Origin: Arthrobacter sp. SO5
GTDB lineage: Bacteria; Actinomycetota; Actinomycetes; Actinomycetales; Micrococcaceae
Direction: 5' to 3'
DNA length: 64,000 bases
Assembly: GCF_020532805.1 (NCBI RefSeq)
Contig: NZ_MQTQ01000065.1
Coordinates: 70,146 to 134,145 of the forward strand
Shown here: positions 39,576-51,239 of the stretch, one piece after another
Position numbering within the stretch: the stretch's first letter is position 1
Layout of the letters: every line of letters starts with the position of its first letter
Translations under genes and position numbers: made by a program
The notes under the pieces: model-generated
Databases searched by the model: none
Told to the model about the DNA's origin: nothing
The model's input: the letters and a program-made list of their open reading frames with translations, nothing else

Positions 39576-40556
39576 CTACTCGTCCAGCATTTCCGCCGTG
39601 ACATTGGCCTCCGTGCCGGGGATGCCGAGGTCCTGGGCCTTCTTGTCCGCCATGGCGAGCAGCCGGCGGATCCGCCCGGCGATGGCGTCCTTGGTCATGA
39701 CCGGATCGGCGAGGCGACCGAGTTCGTCCAGGCTCGCCTGCTTATGGGCCACCCGGAGCTCGCCGGCGTACTTGAGATGGTCCGGGACGTCGTCGCCGAG
39801 GATCTCCAGGGCGCGGTCCACCCGGGCGCCGGCGGCGACGGCGGCCTGCGCGGAACGGCGAAGGTTGGCGTCGTCGAAGTTGGCCAGCCGGTTCGCGGTG
39901 GCACGGACTTCCTTGCGCATGCGCCGCTCCTCCCAGACCATGAGCGCGTCGTGGGCACCCATCCGGGTGAGCAGCGCGGCGATCGTATCGCCGTCGCGGA
40001 TCACCACGCGGTCCACTCCCCGGACCTCGCGAGCCTTGGCCTGGATGCCGAGGCGGCGGGCCGCACCGACCAGGGCCAGGGCGGACTCGGGACCCGGGCA
40101 GGTGACCTCCATAGCGGAGGACCGGCCCGGCTCGGTCAGCGAGCCGTGCGCCAGGAACGCCCCTCGCCAGACGGCCTCGGCGTCGGCGGCGGAGCCGTTC
40201 ACCACCACTGAGGGGAGGCCGCGGACCGGGCGTCCCCGGGCGTCGAGCAGGCCGGTCTGGCGGGCTAGGGCCTCGCCGTCGCGCACCACCCGGACCACGT
40301 AGCGGCTGCCGCGGCGCAGCCCGCCGCCGGAGACGACGATGATCTCGCTCTGGTGCCCGTAGACCTCGGCGATGGCGGCCCGGAGCCGCCGCGCGGTGGA
40401 GGCGAGGTCGACTTCGGCCTCGATCACGATCCGGCCCGAGATGATGTGCAGTCCGCCGGCGAAGCGGAGCATGGCGGAGACTTCAGCCTTGCGGACCGAG
40501 GACTTCTTGATGTCCAGCCGGGACAGTTCTTCCTTGACTGATGCTGTCAGTGCCAT
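39576..40556 (-). CDS. whiA: WhiA sporulation/division regulator
   Basis: A 326-residue DNA-binding protein with an N-terminal LAGLIDADG-like homing-endonuclease fold ([20 protein letters not shown] start) and a C-terminal helix-turn-helix ([27 protein letters not shown]). It controls sporulation genes in Streptomyces and division or chromosome segregation in other Gram-positives; this organism type does not sporulate. ATG has an AGGAAAGG site. It follows yvcK by 10 bp. Confidence 0.95.
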   Translation of the reverse strand: MALTASVKEELSRLDIKKSSVRKAEVSAMLRFAGGLHIISGRIVIEAEVDLASTARRLRAAIAEVYGHQSEIIVVSGGGLRRGSRYVVRVVRDGEALARQTGLLDARGRPVRGLPSVVVNGSAADAEAVWRGAFLAHGSLTEPGRSSAMEVTCPGPESALALVGAARRLGIQAKAREVRGVDRVVIRDGDTIAALLTRMGAHDALMVWEERRMRKEVRATANRLANFDDANLRRSAQAAVAAGARVDRALEILGDDVPDHLKYAGELRVAHKQASLDELGRLADPVMTKDAIAGRIRRLLAMADKKAQDLGIPGTEANVTAEMLDE

Positions 40557-40566
40557 GGCACCTTTC

Positions 40567-41586
40567 CTACCTGTTCCCGAAAATGTCGTGGTACGCCGTT
40601 GCCAGACGCAGCGGGTCGTGGATCGGCCGGCGGCTCGACGCCCCCACTTTACCCAAGACCACCTCGGCTCCGAGCATCGCGGCGGCCGCTTCGAAGTCCG
40701 GGAGGTCCGGTACCGAGGCGGGGTCGGCGAGGACGACGTCGATCGTGAAGCCCGGCGCGTACTCCCGCAGCACCCGCAGATGGTCCGCGGCGGACATGCC
40801 CAGGGTCTCCTTCGTGTCCGTGGCGAGGTTCATGGTGAGGCAGCGCCGGGCGGCCGTGCTGCAGAGCGCTTCCCGCATCTCCGGGAGCAGCAGGTGCGGC
40901 AGCACGGAGGTGTACCAGGAGCCCGGGCCCAGGATCACCCAGTCGGCCAGTTCGATCGCCGTCAGCGCCTCGATGCAGGCGGGGGCGTCCTCCGGCAGCA
41001 GCCGGACGTGTTCCAGGGAACCGGCGACGGCGCATTTCGCCTGGCCGGTGAGGGTCTGCAGTTCGCTGCTGCCGTCAGGTGCGGTGACCCGGACCTGCCC
41101 TTCAATGGTGAGCGGGATGCTGGACATCGGCAGGACCTCGCCGCGGGCGCCCAGGAGCGCGCCCGCCCATTTGAGGCCTGCCACGGTGTCGCCCAGGAGC
41201 TCCCAGAGCGTGACGATCAGCAGGTTGCCCATGGCGTGCTCGTCGAGGGAGCCGCCGCGGCCCTTGCCGGGCGCGAAGCGGTGCTGCATGACGTCGCGCC
41301 AGGTCCGGCCCCAATCCGTGTCGTCACACAGCGCGGACAACGCCATGCGCAGGTCCCCCGGCGGCAGGACGCCGTATTCCTCGCGGAGCCGGCCGGAGGA
41401 GCCGCCGTCGTCCGCGACGGTGACGATGGCGGTCAGCTCGGAGGTGAGCAGGCGCAGGGCGGACAGTGAGGCGGAGAGGCCGTGGCCGCCGCCGAGCGCG
41501 ACGACGGAGGGGCCCTTGTCCTGCTGGCTGGCGAACGCCGCACTGGCGGGCGGGACGAGGGGCAGCGGCCCGGTGAGCAGTGCCAT
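40567..41586 (-). CDS. yvcK: YvcK/CofD-like gluconeogenesis factor
   Basis: A 339-residue protein of the UPF0052/CofD family. It has [18 protein letters not shown] near residue 28, [17 protein letters not shown] near residue 52 and the [17 protein letters not shown] loop. In Bacillus it is needed on gluconeogenic carbon and affects cell wall synthesis; relatives bind UDP-sugars. ATG overlaps the rapZ stop by one base (TAATG). The rapZ-yvcK-whiA order is widely conserved. Confidence 0.93.
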   Translation of the reverse strand: MALLTGPLPLVPPASAAFASQQDKGPSVVALGGGHGLSASLSALRLLTSELTAIVTVADDGGSSGRLREEYGVLPPGDLRMALSALCDDTDWGRTWRDVMQHRFAPGKGRGGSLDEHAMGNLLIVTLWELLGDTVAGLKWAGALLGARGEVLPMSSIPLTIEGQVRVTAPDGSSELQTLTGQAKCAVAGSLEHVRLLPEDAPACIEALTAIELADWVILGPGSWYTSVLPHLLLPEMREALCSTAARRCLTMNLATDTKETLGMSAADHLRVLREYAPGFTIDVVLADPASVPDLPDFEAAAAMLGAEVVLGKVGASSRRPIHDPLRLATAYHDIFGNR

Positions 41587-42509
41587 TATTCCCGGCCCAG
41601 GTCCCGGTGAGTGGTGGTTACGGTGACTCGCGGATACTGGGCGAGCCGGCGGGAGAGTTCGACGGCGACGGCCACTGAGCGGTGCTTGCCGCCGGTGCAG
41701 CCGACGGCGATGGTCGCGTAGTGCTTGTTCTCGCGCCGATAGCCGTCCAGTACCGGTTCGAGGGCCAGGACGTAGCGCTCGACAAAGTTGCTGACGCCCT
41801 GGGCCTCAAGCACGTAGTCGCTGACGTCCTTGTCCAGGCCGGTGTGGGGACGCAGTGCCGGAACCCAGTGCGGGTTGGGAATGAAGCGGGCGTCCGCGAC
41901 GAAGTTCGCGTCCACCGGAAGGCCGTATTTGAAGCCGAAGCTCATGACGTTCAGCCTGAGCGCCACGGGCCCGGTTTCGCTGAACAGTTCGGTGATGGCG
42001 GTGGCGAGGCCGTGGACGTTCAGGGCCGACGTGTCGAGCACGATGTCGGCGGAAGTGCGGAGTTCGTGCAGCAGTTCGCGTTCCGCGGCGATGCCGTCGA
42101 GGATCCGGCCGCCGCCCTGCAGCGGGTGGGGGCGCCGGCCCTGTTCGAAGCGGCGGACCAGCACGTCGTCGTTCGCGTCGAGGAACAGCACCCGGAATCC
42201 GACGCCGCTGGCCTCGAGGTTGCGCAGGGCGGCGCGGATGTCGGCGAACAGTTCCTTGCTGCGGACATCCATCACGACGGCCAACTTGGAGATGGAGCCC
42301 GGTGCGTGGGACACGATCTCCGCAAGCGTGCCGAGCATCTGCGGCGGGAGGTTTTCCACGACGTACCAGCCGTGGTCCTCCAGGGCATCCGCCGCTGTGC
42401 TCCGGCCGGCGCCCGACATGCCGGTCACGACGAGCAGCTCCGCCTCAACGGGTTTGACGGGCGTCATGCCGTCCGTATCCGCGCCGGATCCTGCCGTCGA
42501 GTCTGCCAT
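41586..42509 (-). CDS. rapZ: RNase adapter protein RapZ family
   Basis: A 307-residue P-loop NTPase with Walker A GMSGAGRSTAADALED near residue 31, the VMDVRSKELF segment and the C-terminal VGCTGGKHRSVAVAVELSRRL domain. In E. coli RapZ senses glucosamine 6-phosphate and guides RNase E; in actinobacteria the role is less clear. It lies 136 bp after uvrC and is coupled to yvcK. Confidence 0.93.
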   Translation of the reverse strand: MADSTAGSGADTDGMTPVKPVEAELLVVTGMSGAGRSTAADALEDHGWYVVENLPPQMLGTLAEIVSHAPGSISKLAVVMDVRSKELFADIRAALRNLEASGVGFRVLFLDANDDVLVRRFEQGRRPHPLQGGGRILDGIAAERELLHELRTSADIVLDTSALNVHGLATAITELFSETGPVALRLNVMSFGFKYGLPVDANFVADARFIPNPHWVPALRPHTGLDKDVSDYVLEAQGVSNFVERYVLALEPVLDGYRRENKHYATIAVGCTGGKHRSVAVAVELSRRLAQYPRVTVTTTHRDLGRE

Positions 42510-42622
42510 CAGTGAAGCCCCATTCTGGTGTGCGATTCTGTACTGTCCCTGCGTGTGTCCTGCCGGGATTCCGCCGCGCGGTGCGTCCTGCCCCCGCGCG
42601 TGCCGTTTCCCAAGTCCTTACC

Positions 42623-42653
42623 CTAGCCAAGTTTGCCGGAGCTAGCTAAGTTT
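42623..42653 (-). repeat. stop-codon duplication after uvrC
   Basis: On the minus strand AAACTTAGCTAG (42642-42653), containing the uvrC TAG, is repeated 19 bp later as AAACTTGGCTAG (42623-42634), 11 of 12 bases equal. Confidence 0.7.
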
Positions 42654-44655
42654 CGAGGATTTCACCGGTGGTCATGTTGATGGCGGGCACAGTGGCGGCG
42701 CCATCGCCGTCGTCGGAGTTGAAGTGCCGGACGATCGCGGCAGCCAGCGACGGTCCGATCCCCTTGGCACCGGTGAGCTCCTCAGCCGTGGCCGCCTTGA
42801 TGCTCTTGACCGAGCCGAACTCGGCCAGCAGCGCTTTGCGCTTGGAGTCACCGAGCCCGGGCACGCCGTCAAGGGCGGACACGGTCATGGCCTTGCCGCG
42901 CTTCTGCCGGTGGAAGGAGATGGCGAAGCGGTGGGCCTCGTCGCGGATGCGCTGCAGCAGGTACAGGCCGGCGGAGGCGCGCGGGAGGATGACGGGGAAG
43001 TCGCTGTCCGGCAGCCAGACCTCCTCGAGCCGTTTGGCCAGGCCCACGACGTAGACGTCTTCGATGCCGAGTTCGGCCAGGGCCCGCGCCGCGGCGTTCA
43101 CCTGGGGCTTGCCGCCGTCGACCACCACGAGGTTCGGCGGGTAGGCGAACTTACTCCGGGGCGCGGGCGTCGTGGTGTCCGCTACCGCCACCGCCGCGGC
43201 GGCCTCCAGCGAGGCCTGGTGCCCGGGTTTCCGGGCCGCTTCCGCCAACCCGGCCTGCTCCTGGAGGTAGTTCCGGAAGCGTCGGGTCAGGACGTCATGC
43301 ATGGCGGCCGTGTCGTCGTTCGCGGCGGCGCCGGTGACGGAGAACTTCCGGTAGTCGGATTTCTTCGGCAGCCCGTCCTCGACCACCACCATGGAACCGA
43401 CCACATTCGTGCCCTGGACGTGGGAGATGTCGAAGCATTCGATCCGCATCAGCGCGACCGGCAACTCCAGCGCCTCCTGGAGTTCCTGGAGGGCCTGGGA
43501 CCTCAACGTCAGGTCGCCGGCGCGCCGGGACTTGTGCAGCTTCAGGGCGTGTTCGGCGTTCTCCCGGACGGTGGACAGCAGGGCGGCCTTGTCGCCGCGC
43601 TGCGGGACGCGGATATCCACCCGGGCTCCGCGCAGCCCGCTCAGCCATTCCGCGAGCTCGGGGGCGTTGCTGGGTTCGGCCGGGACCAGGACTTCGCGGG
43701 GCAGCCGGCCCTGGATTCCGGCCTCGTCCCCGTAGACCTGCTGGAGAAGGTGCTCCACCAGGTCCGGGGTGGTGGAATCCTCGACCTTTTCCACCACCCA
43801 GCCGCGCTGGCCTCGGATGCGGCCGCCGCGGACGTGGAAGACCTGCACCGCGGCTTCGAGCTCGTCCTCGTGCAGGGCAAAGACGTCGGCGTCGGTGCCC
43901 TCGGCCAGGACCACGGCGTTGCGTTCGAAGACCTTCTTCAGCGCGACGATGTCGTCGCGGATCCGGGCAGCCCGCTCGTAGTCCAGCTCTGCGACGGCGG
44001 CGGCCATGTCTTTTTCCAGCCTCGCGACGAACGGCTTGGCTTCGCCGCCCATGAAGGTGCAGAAGTCCTCCGCCAGTGCACGGTGGTCCTCCGCCGAGAT
44101 GCGGCTGACGCAAGGCGCCGCGCACTTGTCGATGTAGCCCAGCAGACAGGGCCGCCCGCTGGCCTCCGCCCGCTTCAGGACACCGGCGCTGCAGCTGCGG
44201 ACCGGAAAGACACGCAGGAGGGTGTCCATGGTGTCGCGGATGGCGCCGGCCGTGAACGGGCCGAAGTAGCGGGTGCCTTTGCGCCGCTCCCCGCGCAGGA
44301 CCTGGACGCGGGGGTACTTCTCCGCCATGGTCACAGCGAGGTACGGGTAGCTTTTGTCGTCCCGGAACATCACGTTGAAACGGGGTTTGAACTCTTTGAT
44401 CCAGGTGTACTCGAGCTGGAGGGACTCCAGTTCGCTGCCGACGACCGTCCATTCGACGCTGCTGGCGGTGTGGACCATCGCAAACGTCTTGGGCAGCAGG
44501 CCGCCGGGGTTCGCGAAGTAGGAGTTCAGCCGGGATCGTAGGTTCTTGGCCTTGCCGACGTAGATGACCTGGCCGTGCGGGTCGCGGAAGCGGTACACGC
44601 CCGGATTGGTCGGAATCTCACCCGTCTGGGGTCGGTAACTCGCTGGATCTGCCAC
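42646..44655 (-). CDS. uvrC: excinuclease ABC subunit C
   Basis: A 669-residue nuclease that makes both incisions in nucleotide excision repair. In order: GIY-YIG domain ([21 protein letters not shown], residues 19-39), a central cysteine region, a UVR motif near residue 215, the RNase H-like domain ([13 protein letters not shown] and [12 protein letters not shown]), and C-terminal helix-hairpin-helices ([29 protein letters not shown]). GTG 44655 is 6 nt after a TAGACT box, so the mRNA is probably leaderless. Confidence 0.96.
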   Translation of the reverse strand: MADPASYRPQTGEIPTNPGVYRFRDPHGQVIYVGKAKNLRSRLNSYFANPGGLLPKTFAMVHTASSVEWTVVGSELESLQLEYTWIKEFKPRFNVMFRDDKSYPYLAVTMAEKYPRVQVLRGERRKGTRYFGPFTAGAIRDTMDTLLRVFPVRSCSAGVLKRAEASGRPCLLGYIDKCAAPCVSRISAEDHRALAEDFCTFMGGEAKPFVARLEKDMAAAVAELDYERAARIRDDIVALKKVFERNAVVLAEGTDADVFALHEDELEAAVQVFHVRGGRIRGQRGWVVEKVEDSTTPDLVEHLLQQVYGDEAGIQGRLPREVLVPAEPSNAPELAEWLSGLRGARVDIRVPQRGDKAALLSTVRENAEHALKLHKSRRAGDLTLRSQALQELQEALELPVALMRIECFDISHVQGTNVVGSMVVVEDGLPKKSDYRKFSVTGAAANDDTAAMHDVLTRRFRNYLQEQAGLAEAARKPGHQASLEAAAAVAVADTTTPAPRSKFAYPPNLVVVDGGKPQVNAAARALAELGIEDVYVVGLAKRLEEVWLPDSDFPVILPRASAGLYLLQRIRDEAHRFAISFHRQKRGKAMTVSALDGVPGLGDSKRKALLAEFGSVKSIKAATAEELTGAKGIGPSLAAAIVRHFNSDDGDGAATVPAINMTTGEILET

Positions 44656-44661
44656 AGTTCA

Positions 44662-44667
44662 AGTCTA
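44662..44667 (-). promoter_or_regulatory. uvrC -10 box (leaderless type)
   Basis: TAGACT on the minus strand ends 6 nt before the GTG start. No LexA-type palindrome is visible next to it. Confidence 0.5.
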
Positions 44668-44743
44668 CTGAGCCGCCGGGGGTGGGCCGGACACCGGCCC
44701 GGTCACGGGACCCGTCACGGGGCCGCAGGGCACCCCGTCCGGG

Positions 44744-45412
44744 TTACTCGACGGCCTTGCTCTGGTTGTAGCTGGTGGAGCGTTCCTGGCCGCTCAGCTC
44801 CGCGATCGCATCCATGATGCGGTCAGTGACGTGGCGTCGTGCCGGGAGTGAATGATCCGGTCCGGTCTTCTCGAAGTAGAGCGGCTGGCCCACCTTCAGC
44901 GTGAAGTGCTGCGGCTTGACCGACTTGCTGTCCGCCGGCTGCAGGTGCTCGGTGCCGATCAGGCCGACCGGTATGACCGGGGCGCCCGTCGTCAGGGCAA
45001 GCCAGCCGACGCCGGTGCGGCCGCGGTAAAGGATGCCGTCGCGGGAGCGGGTGCCCTCCGGGTAGATACCCACGCCTTTGCCGGAATCCAGGATTTCCAG
45101 CAGGGTCTTGAGCGCCTGCACACTGGCAGCCTGCTCACCGCGCTCCACCGGGATGGAGCCCACCGCTTCGAAGAAGGACTTCATGACCCTGCCCTTGACG
45201 CCGGCGGTGGTGAAGTACTCGGCTTTGGCGAAGAACGCGACGGGCCGGGGCATCAGGGCCTGGACGATCACACTGTCCAGGAAGGAGAGGTGGTTGGGTG
45301 CCACGATGAACGGGCCCGTCTTGGGCACGTTCTCGAGTCCGATGACTGTGGGGCGGCACGTCGAGGTGACCAGCCCGCGGGTGGTCCAGCGGATTGCGTC
45401 AAACATTGCCAT
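44744..45412 (-). CDS. 1-acyl-sn-glycerol-3-phosphate acyltransferase (PlsC family)
   Basis: A 222-residue membrane-associated acyltransferase of phospholipid synthesis. The catalytic NHLSFLDS motif (H-x4-D) is near residue 39, the substrate motif YPEGTRSRDG near residue 117, and the APVIPVGLIGTEHLQP strand follows. ATG 45412 has AGAGGTG upstream; a second ATG lies two codons later. A small open frame upstream overlaps its start by 14 bp. Confidence 0.9.
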   Translation of the reverse strand: MAMFDAIRWTTRGLVTSTCRPTVIGLENVPKTGPFIVAPNHLSFLDSVIVQALMPRPVAFFAKAEYFTTAGVKGRVMKSFFEAVGSIPVERGEQAASVQALKTLLEILDSGKGVGIYPEGTRSRDGILYRGRTGVGWLALTTGAPVIPVGLIGTEHLQPADSKSVKPQHFTLKVGQPLYFEKTGPDHSLPARRHVTDRIMDAIAELSGQERSTSYNQSKAVE

Positions 45413-45575
45413 GGGCGTGCACCTCTTTCGGGGTCATCGGAGTCTTCAGGGTCATCGGGGTCATCGGGGTCTTCAGGGCCGGGGTCAGCGCCGCGATTCC
45501 GTCCGCTCTCCCCTGCGACGGATCGACAAGAGTGCCGTTTGGGTCGAGGATCACGGGCACTGTTGTATGCGTCAC
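45399..45575 (-). CDS. possible small protein upstream of plsC-like gene
   Basis: An open frame of 58 codons from GTG 45575 to TGA 45399-45401, overlapping the start of the acyltransferase gene by 14 bp as in coupled actinobacterial operons. The product begins VTHTTVPVILDPNGTLVDP and then becomes repetitive (MTPMTLKTPMTPK). Third positions are moderately G/C-rich (about three quarters). I do not recognise it; there is no strong ribosome site. It may instead be a transcribed leader. Confidence 0.35.
   Translation of the reverse strand: MTHTTVPVILDPNGTLVDPSQGRADGIAALTPALKTPMTPMTLKTPMTPKEVHAHGNV
45430..45483. repeat. 9-bp tandem repeats upstream of plsC-like gene
   Basis: Six consecutive 9-bp units, mostly GGGGTCATC or GGGGTCTTC on the plus strand. 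Period 9 keeps the minus-strand frame of the small open reading frame, giving a tripeptide repeat. Confidence 0.85.
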
Positions 45576-45674
45576 CGGCTTAGTTTCTCACGAGTGCACC
45601 AGTGCCAGAAAACCTGCATTCCCCGCACGGAATACTTCAGCGGATCCTGCCCCCCGGCACGCCCGCCGGATCGC

Positions 45675-45707
45675 CCCGCCGGCGTCAGGCCGGCACACCC
45701 GCCGGCG

Positions 45708-45714
<7 letters not shown>
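45675..45714 (-). repeat. 17-bp duplication containing the uvrA stop codon
   Basis: Two identical 17-bp copies (45698-45714 and 45675-45691), period 23. On the minus strand each reads GGCCTGACGCCGGCGGG; the first contains the uvrA TGA. Confidence 0.85.
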
Positions 45715-48725
<3,011 letters not shown>

Positions 48726-48732
48726 GCTACCA

Positions 48733-48738
48733 ATGCTA
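48733..48738 (-). promoter_or_regulatory. uvrA -10 box (leaderless type)
   Basis: TAGCAT on the minus strand ends 7 nt before GTG 48725. Confidence 0.55.
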
Positions 48739-48739
48739 A

Positions 48740-48755
48740 TCGAAAACTTCTTCGA
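48740..48755. promoter_or_regulatory. LexA (SOS) box of uvrA
   Basis: TCGAA-N6-TTCGA, a 16-bp palindrome matching the Gram-positive LexA core (consensus TCGAAC-N4-GTTCGA with two changes). It sits directly upstream of the -10 box, where LexA would block polymerase. Confidence 0.65.
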
Positions 48756-48813
48756 AGATCCATTCCCCGCTGTGTCCCGCGCCCCGGCAAGCCCCCCATG
48801 TGTTAAGGGCGCA

Positions 48814-49206
48814 CTACTCGCGGTCGTACGCGGCGGCGAGGAGCTGGACGGCTTCGGCGAAGCTCGCGCCCTGGGCTTTCGCCGCGGCGGCGAAGCCGGC
48901 CGCGGATCCGGACAGCGAGCTCCAGGCCGCGTCCCGGGCGCACACCACCGTCCCGTTCCGGCCCCGCGTCAGGACGACGCCGGCGGCCTCGAGTTCCTTG
49001 TAGGCCCGCGCCACCGTGTGCGGCGCGACGCCCAGTTCGGCGGCGAGGCTCCGGACCGCCGGGAGCCTCGTGCCTGGTGCCAGGGTCCCGTCGTCGGCGC
49101 GTTCGATGATGTTGAGCCGGAGCTGTTCAAACAGGGGCACCGAGCTGGCCGGATTGGGCCGCCAGCCACCCGGGAAAGGGTTCAGTGCGGACTCTGCCGG
49201 GCTCAC
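48814..49206 (-). CDS. GntR-family regulator (YtrA type)
   Basis: A 130-residue repressor-type protein with the GntR winged helix at the N-terminus: [51 protein letters not shown], and a short C-terminal tail without an effector domain, as in YtrA regulators. GTG overlaps the stop of the upstream ABC exporter gene by 4 bp. It is therefore the third gene of the exporter operon and probably controls it. Confidence 0.9.
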   Translation of the reverse strand: MSPAESALNPFPGGWRPNPASSVPLFEQLRLNIIERADDGTLAPGTRLPAVRSLAAELGVAPHTVARAYKELEAAGVVLTRGRNGTVVCARDAAWSSLSGSAAGFAAAAKAQGASFAEAVQLLAAAYDRE

Positions 49207-51239
49207 TTGTGCGGCTCCCCTGGACCCTGCGGCTGTTCGCGGCCGGCGAACTGCGCCACATACAGTTTCGTGTAGAGCCCGCCCTCGGCCATCAGCTGCT
49301 GATGGGTCCCCTGTTCAACGATCCGTCCTTGGTTCATGACCAGAATTAGATCAGCGTCCCGGACCGTGGACAAGCGGTGGGCAATCACGAAGCTGGTCCG
49401 GCCCTGCCGGAGCCGCTGCATCGCCAGCCGGATTTGCACTTCCGTGCGGGTGTCCACGGAGCTGGTGGCCTCGTCGAGGACCAGGATGCTGCGCCCGGCC
49501 AGCTGCGCCCTGGCGATCGAGATGAGCTGGCGCTGGCCGCGGCTCAGGGTATCGCCGTCGTTGCCCAGCATCGTGGCGTAGCCGGCGGGGAGGGCCCGGA
49601 CAAACTGGTCCACGTGGCTGGCGCGGGCCGCGGCGACAATTTCCGCGTCGCTGGCGCCGGGGAGGCCGTACTCGATGTTGTCGCGGATGCTGCCTGTGAA
49701 GAGCCAGGCATCCTGCGGCACGGCGCCGAACATGGACCTCAGCTGGTCACGGCGCAGGTCCGAGATGTCCGCCCCGTCCACCGTGATGCGGCCGGAATCC
49801 AGCTCGTAGAACCGCAGCAGGAGGTTGACCACGGTCGTCTTCCCGGCGCCGGTCTGGCCGACGATGGCCACCGTCTGCCCGGGCTCAGCAGTGAAAGACA
49901 GGTCCCGGACCGCGGGCGTACCGGGGCCGTAGCTGAACGTGGCATGCTCGAAGGTGACCCGGCCCTCCGCACCCGCGCGCTGCGCCGGAGCGTCGGTGGC
50001 TGATGCCGCGGGCACCTGCTCCGGACCCGTGCCCGGCTGTTCAGGGGGGATCTCCGCGGCGTCGAGCAGGGCGAAGACGCGCCCCGCGGAGACGAGGCAG
50101 GACTGGATCAGGCTCAGCATGCCGCCGATCTGCCCCATGGGCTGGCTGAAGAGCCGGCTGAACTGGAGGAACGCCTGGATGCCGCCGATCGTCATGGCCC
50201 CGGCCGTGACCTGGAGGGCGCCGACCACCGCCACGGCGATGTAGTTAAGGTTGGCGACGAAGACCATCAGCGGCTGCACGAGGCCGGATGTGTACTGGGC
50301 CCGGGTGCTGGCGCGGCTGAGCCGGTCGTTGCCCTCCTTGAAACTGGCAGCTGCCGCGTCCTGCTGGCCGAACGCCTTGATCACTTCATGGCCGGTAATG
50401 AATTCCTCCAGCTGCGCGTGCACCTCGCCGGTGCTTCCCCACTGCTCGGTGAAGTGCGCCTGCGACTTTCTGGCCACCAGCACGGTGATGAGGGTCGAGA
50501 CCGGGACTGACACGAGGGCGATCACCGCCAGGACCGGTGAGATCCACAGCATCATCGCGAGTGCGCCGGAGAGCATCAGGAGGGACAAGATCAGCTGGTT
50601 GACCAGCTGGTTGAGCGCCTGGGAGATGTTGTCGACGTCGTTGGTGGCGCGGCTGAGGACCTCACCGCGGTGCTGTTCGTCGAAGTGGCTCGACGGCAGC
50701 ACGTGCAGTTTCTCCTCGACGGCGGCGCGGAGGCCGTAGCTGAGGCGCTGCACCGCGGTCGCCGTCAGGGCACCCTGGATCCAGCTGAAGAGCGAGGCTC
50801 CGACGTACATCAGCGACACGGCGGCCAGGAGCGCCGCCAGCTTCGCGTCCTCGAAGCTGCCGCCCAGAACGCCGTTGACGACGACGTCCGTGGCGTCGCC
50901 CAGCACCTTGGGGGCGGCGATATTGAGGGCGACGAAGGCGCACGTGGCGGCCATGACGCCGGCCATCCGCCACGCCGAGGGCCGCAGCAGCCCAAGCAGC
51001 CGGCCGGTGGTACGCCACCGTGACGGGTCGGCCCCCGCCGTTGCGGGCCCGTCGGGGCCGGTCCCCTGTGTCCGTCCGTCGCCGGTCCCCTGTGTCCGGC
51101 CGGCGCCGGTGCCCTCTGCCCGGCCGTCGCCGGTGCCGGGTGCCGAACCGTGCGCTTCTCCCGGGGACACCCCCCGAACCCGTGCGTCAACGCTCTCCGG
51201 CGCCGTGGTCCCGGCTTCGAGGGCCGGTTCCCGGCTCAC
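49203..51239 (-). CDS. ABC exporter half-transporter, active-site subunit
   Basis: A 678-residue fused membrane-ATPase half exporter. The first 85 residues are low in complexity (Gly/Thr/Asp repeats) before RLLGLLRPSAWRM. Six helices follow, then an ATPase with Walker A GQTGAGKTT, signature LSRGQRQL (a non-canonical second position), Walker B ILVLDEATSSVD with the catalytic glutamate, and a normal H-loop IAHRLSTV. It overlaps its partner gene by 4 bp, so the two likely form a heterodimer for drugs, lipids or peptides. Confidence 0.9.
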   Translation of the reverse strand: MSREPALEAGTTAPESVDARVRGVSPGEAHGSAPGTGDGRAEGTGAGRTQGTGDGRTQGTGPDGPATAGADPSRWRTTGRLLGLLRPSAWRMAGVMAATCAFVALNIAAPKVLGDATDVVVNGVLGGSFEDAKLAALLAAVSLMYVGASLFSWIQGALTATAVQRLSYGLRAAVEEKLHVLPSSHFDEQHRGEVLSRATNDVDNISQALNQLVNQLILSLLMLSGALAMMLWISPVLAVIALVSVPVSTLITVLVARKSQAHFTEQWGSTGEVHAQLEEFITGHEVIKAFGQQDAAAASFKEGNDRLSRASTRAQYTSGLVQPLMVFVANLNYIAVAVVGALQVTAGAMTIGGIQAFLQFSRLFSQPMGQIGGMLSLIQSCLVSAGRVFALLDAAEIPPEQPGTGPEQVPAASATDAPAQRAGAEGRVTFEHATFSYGPGTPAVRDLSFTAEPGQTVAIVGQTGAGKTTVVNLLLRFYELDSGRITVDGADISDLRRDQLRSMFGAVPQDAWLFTGSIRDNIEYGLPGASDAEIVAAARASHVDQFVRALPAGYATMLGNDGDTLSRGQRQLISIARAQLAGRSILVLDEATSSVDTRTEVQIRLAMQRLRQGRTSFVIAHRLSTVRDADLILVMNQGRIVEQGTHQQLMAEGGLYTKLYVAQFAGREQPQGPGEPHK
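51061..51132. repeat. 24-bp repeats in exporter gene 5' end
   Basis: Three 24-bp units (51061-51084, 51085-51108, 51109-51132) that encode eight-residue repeats of the GTGDGRTQ type on the minus strand. Confidence 0.85.

Noticed and set aside
45430-45483. Repeat array considered as a CRISPR
   Set aside because: Units are 9 bp with no spacers. No array in the window has the 25-40 bp repeat and unique-spacer pattern, and no cas genes are present.
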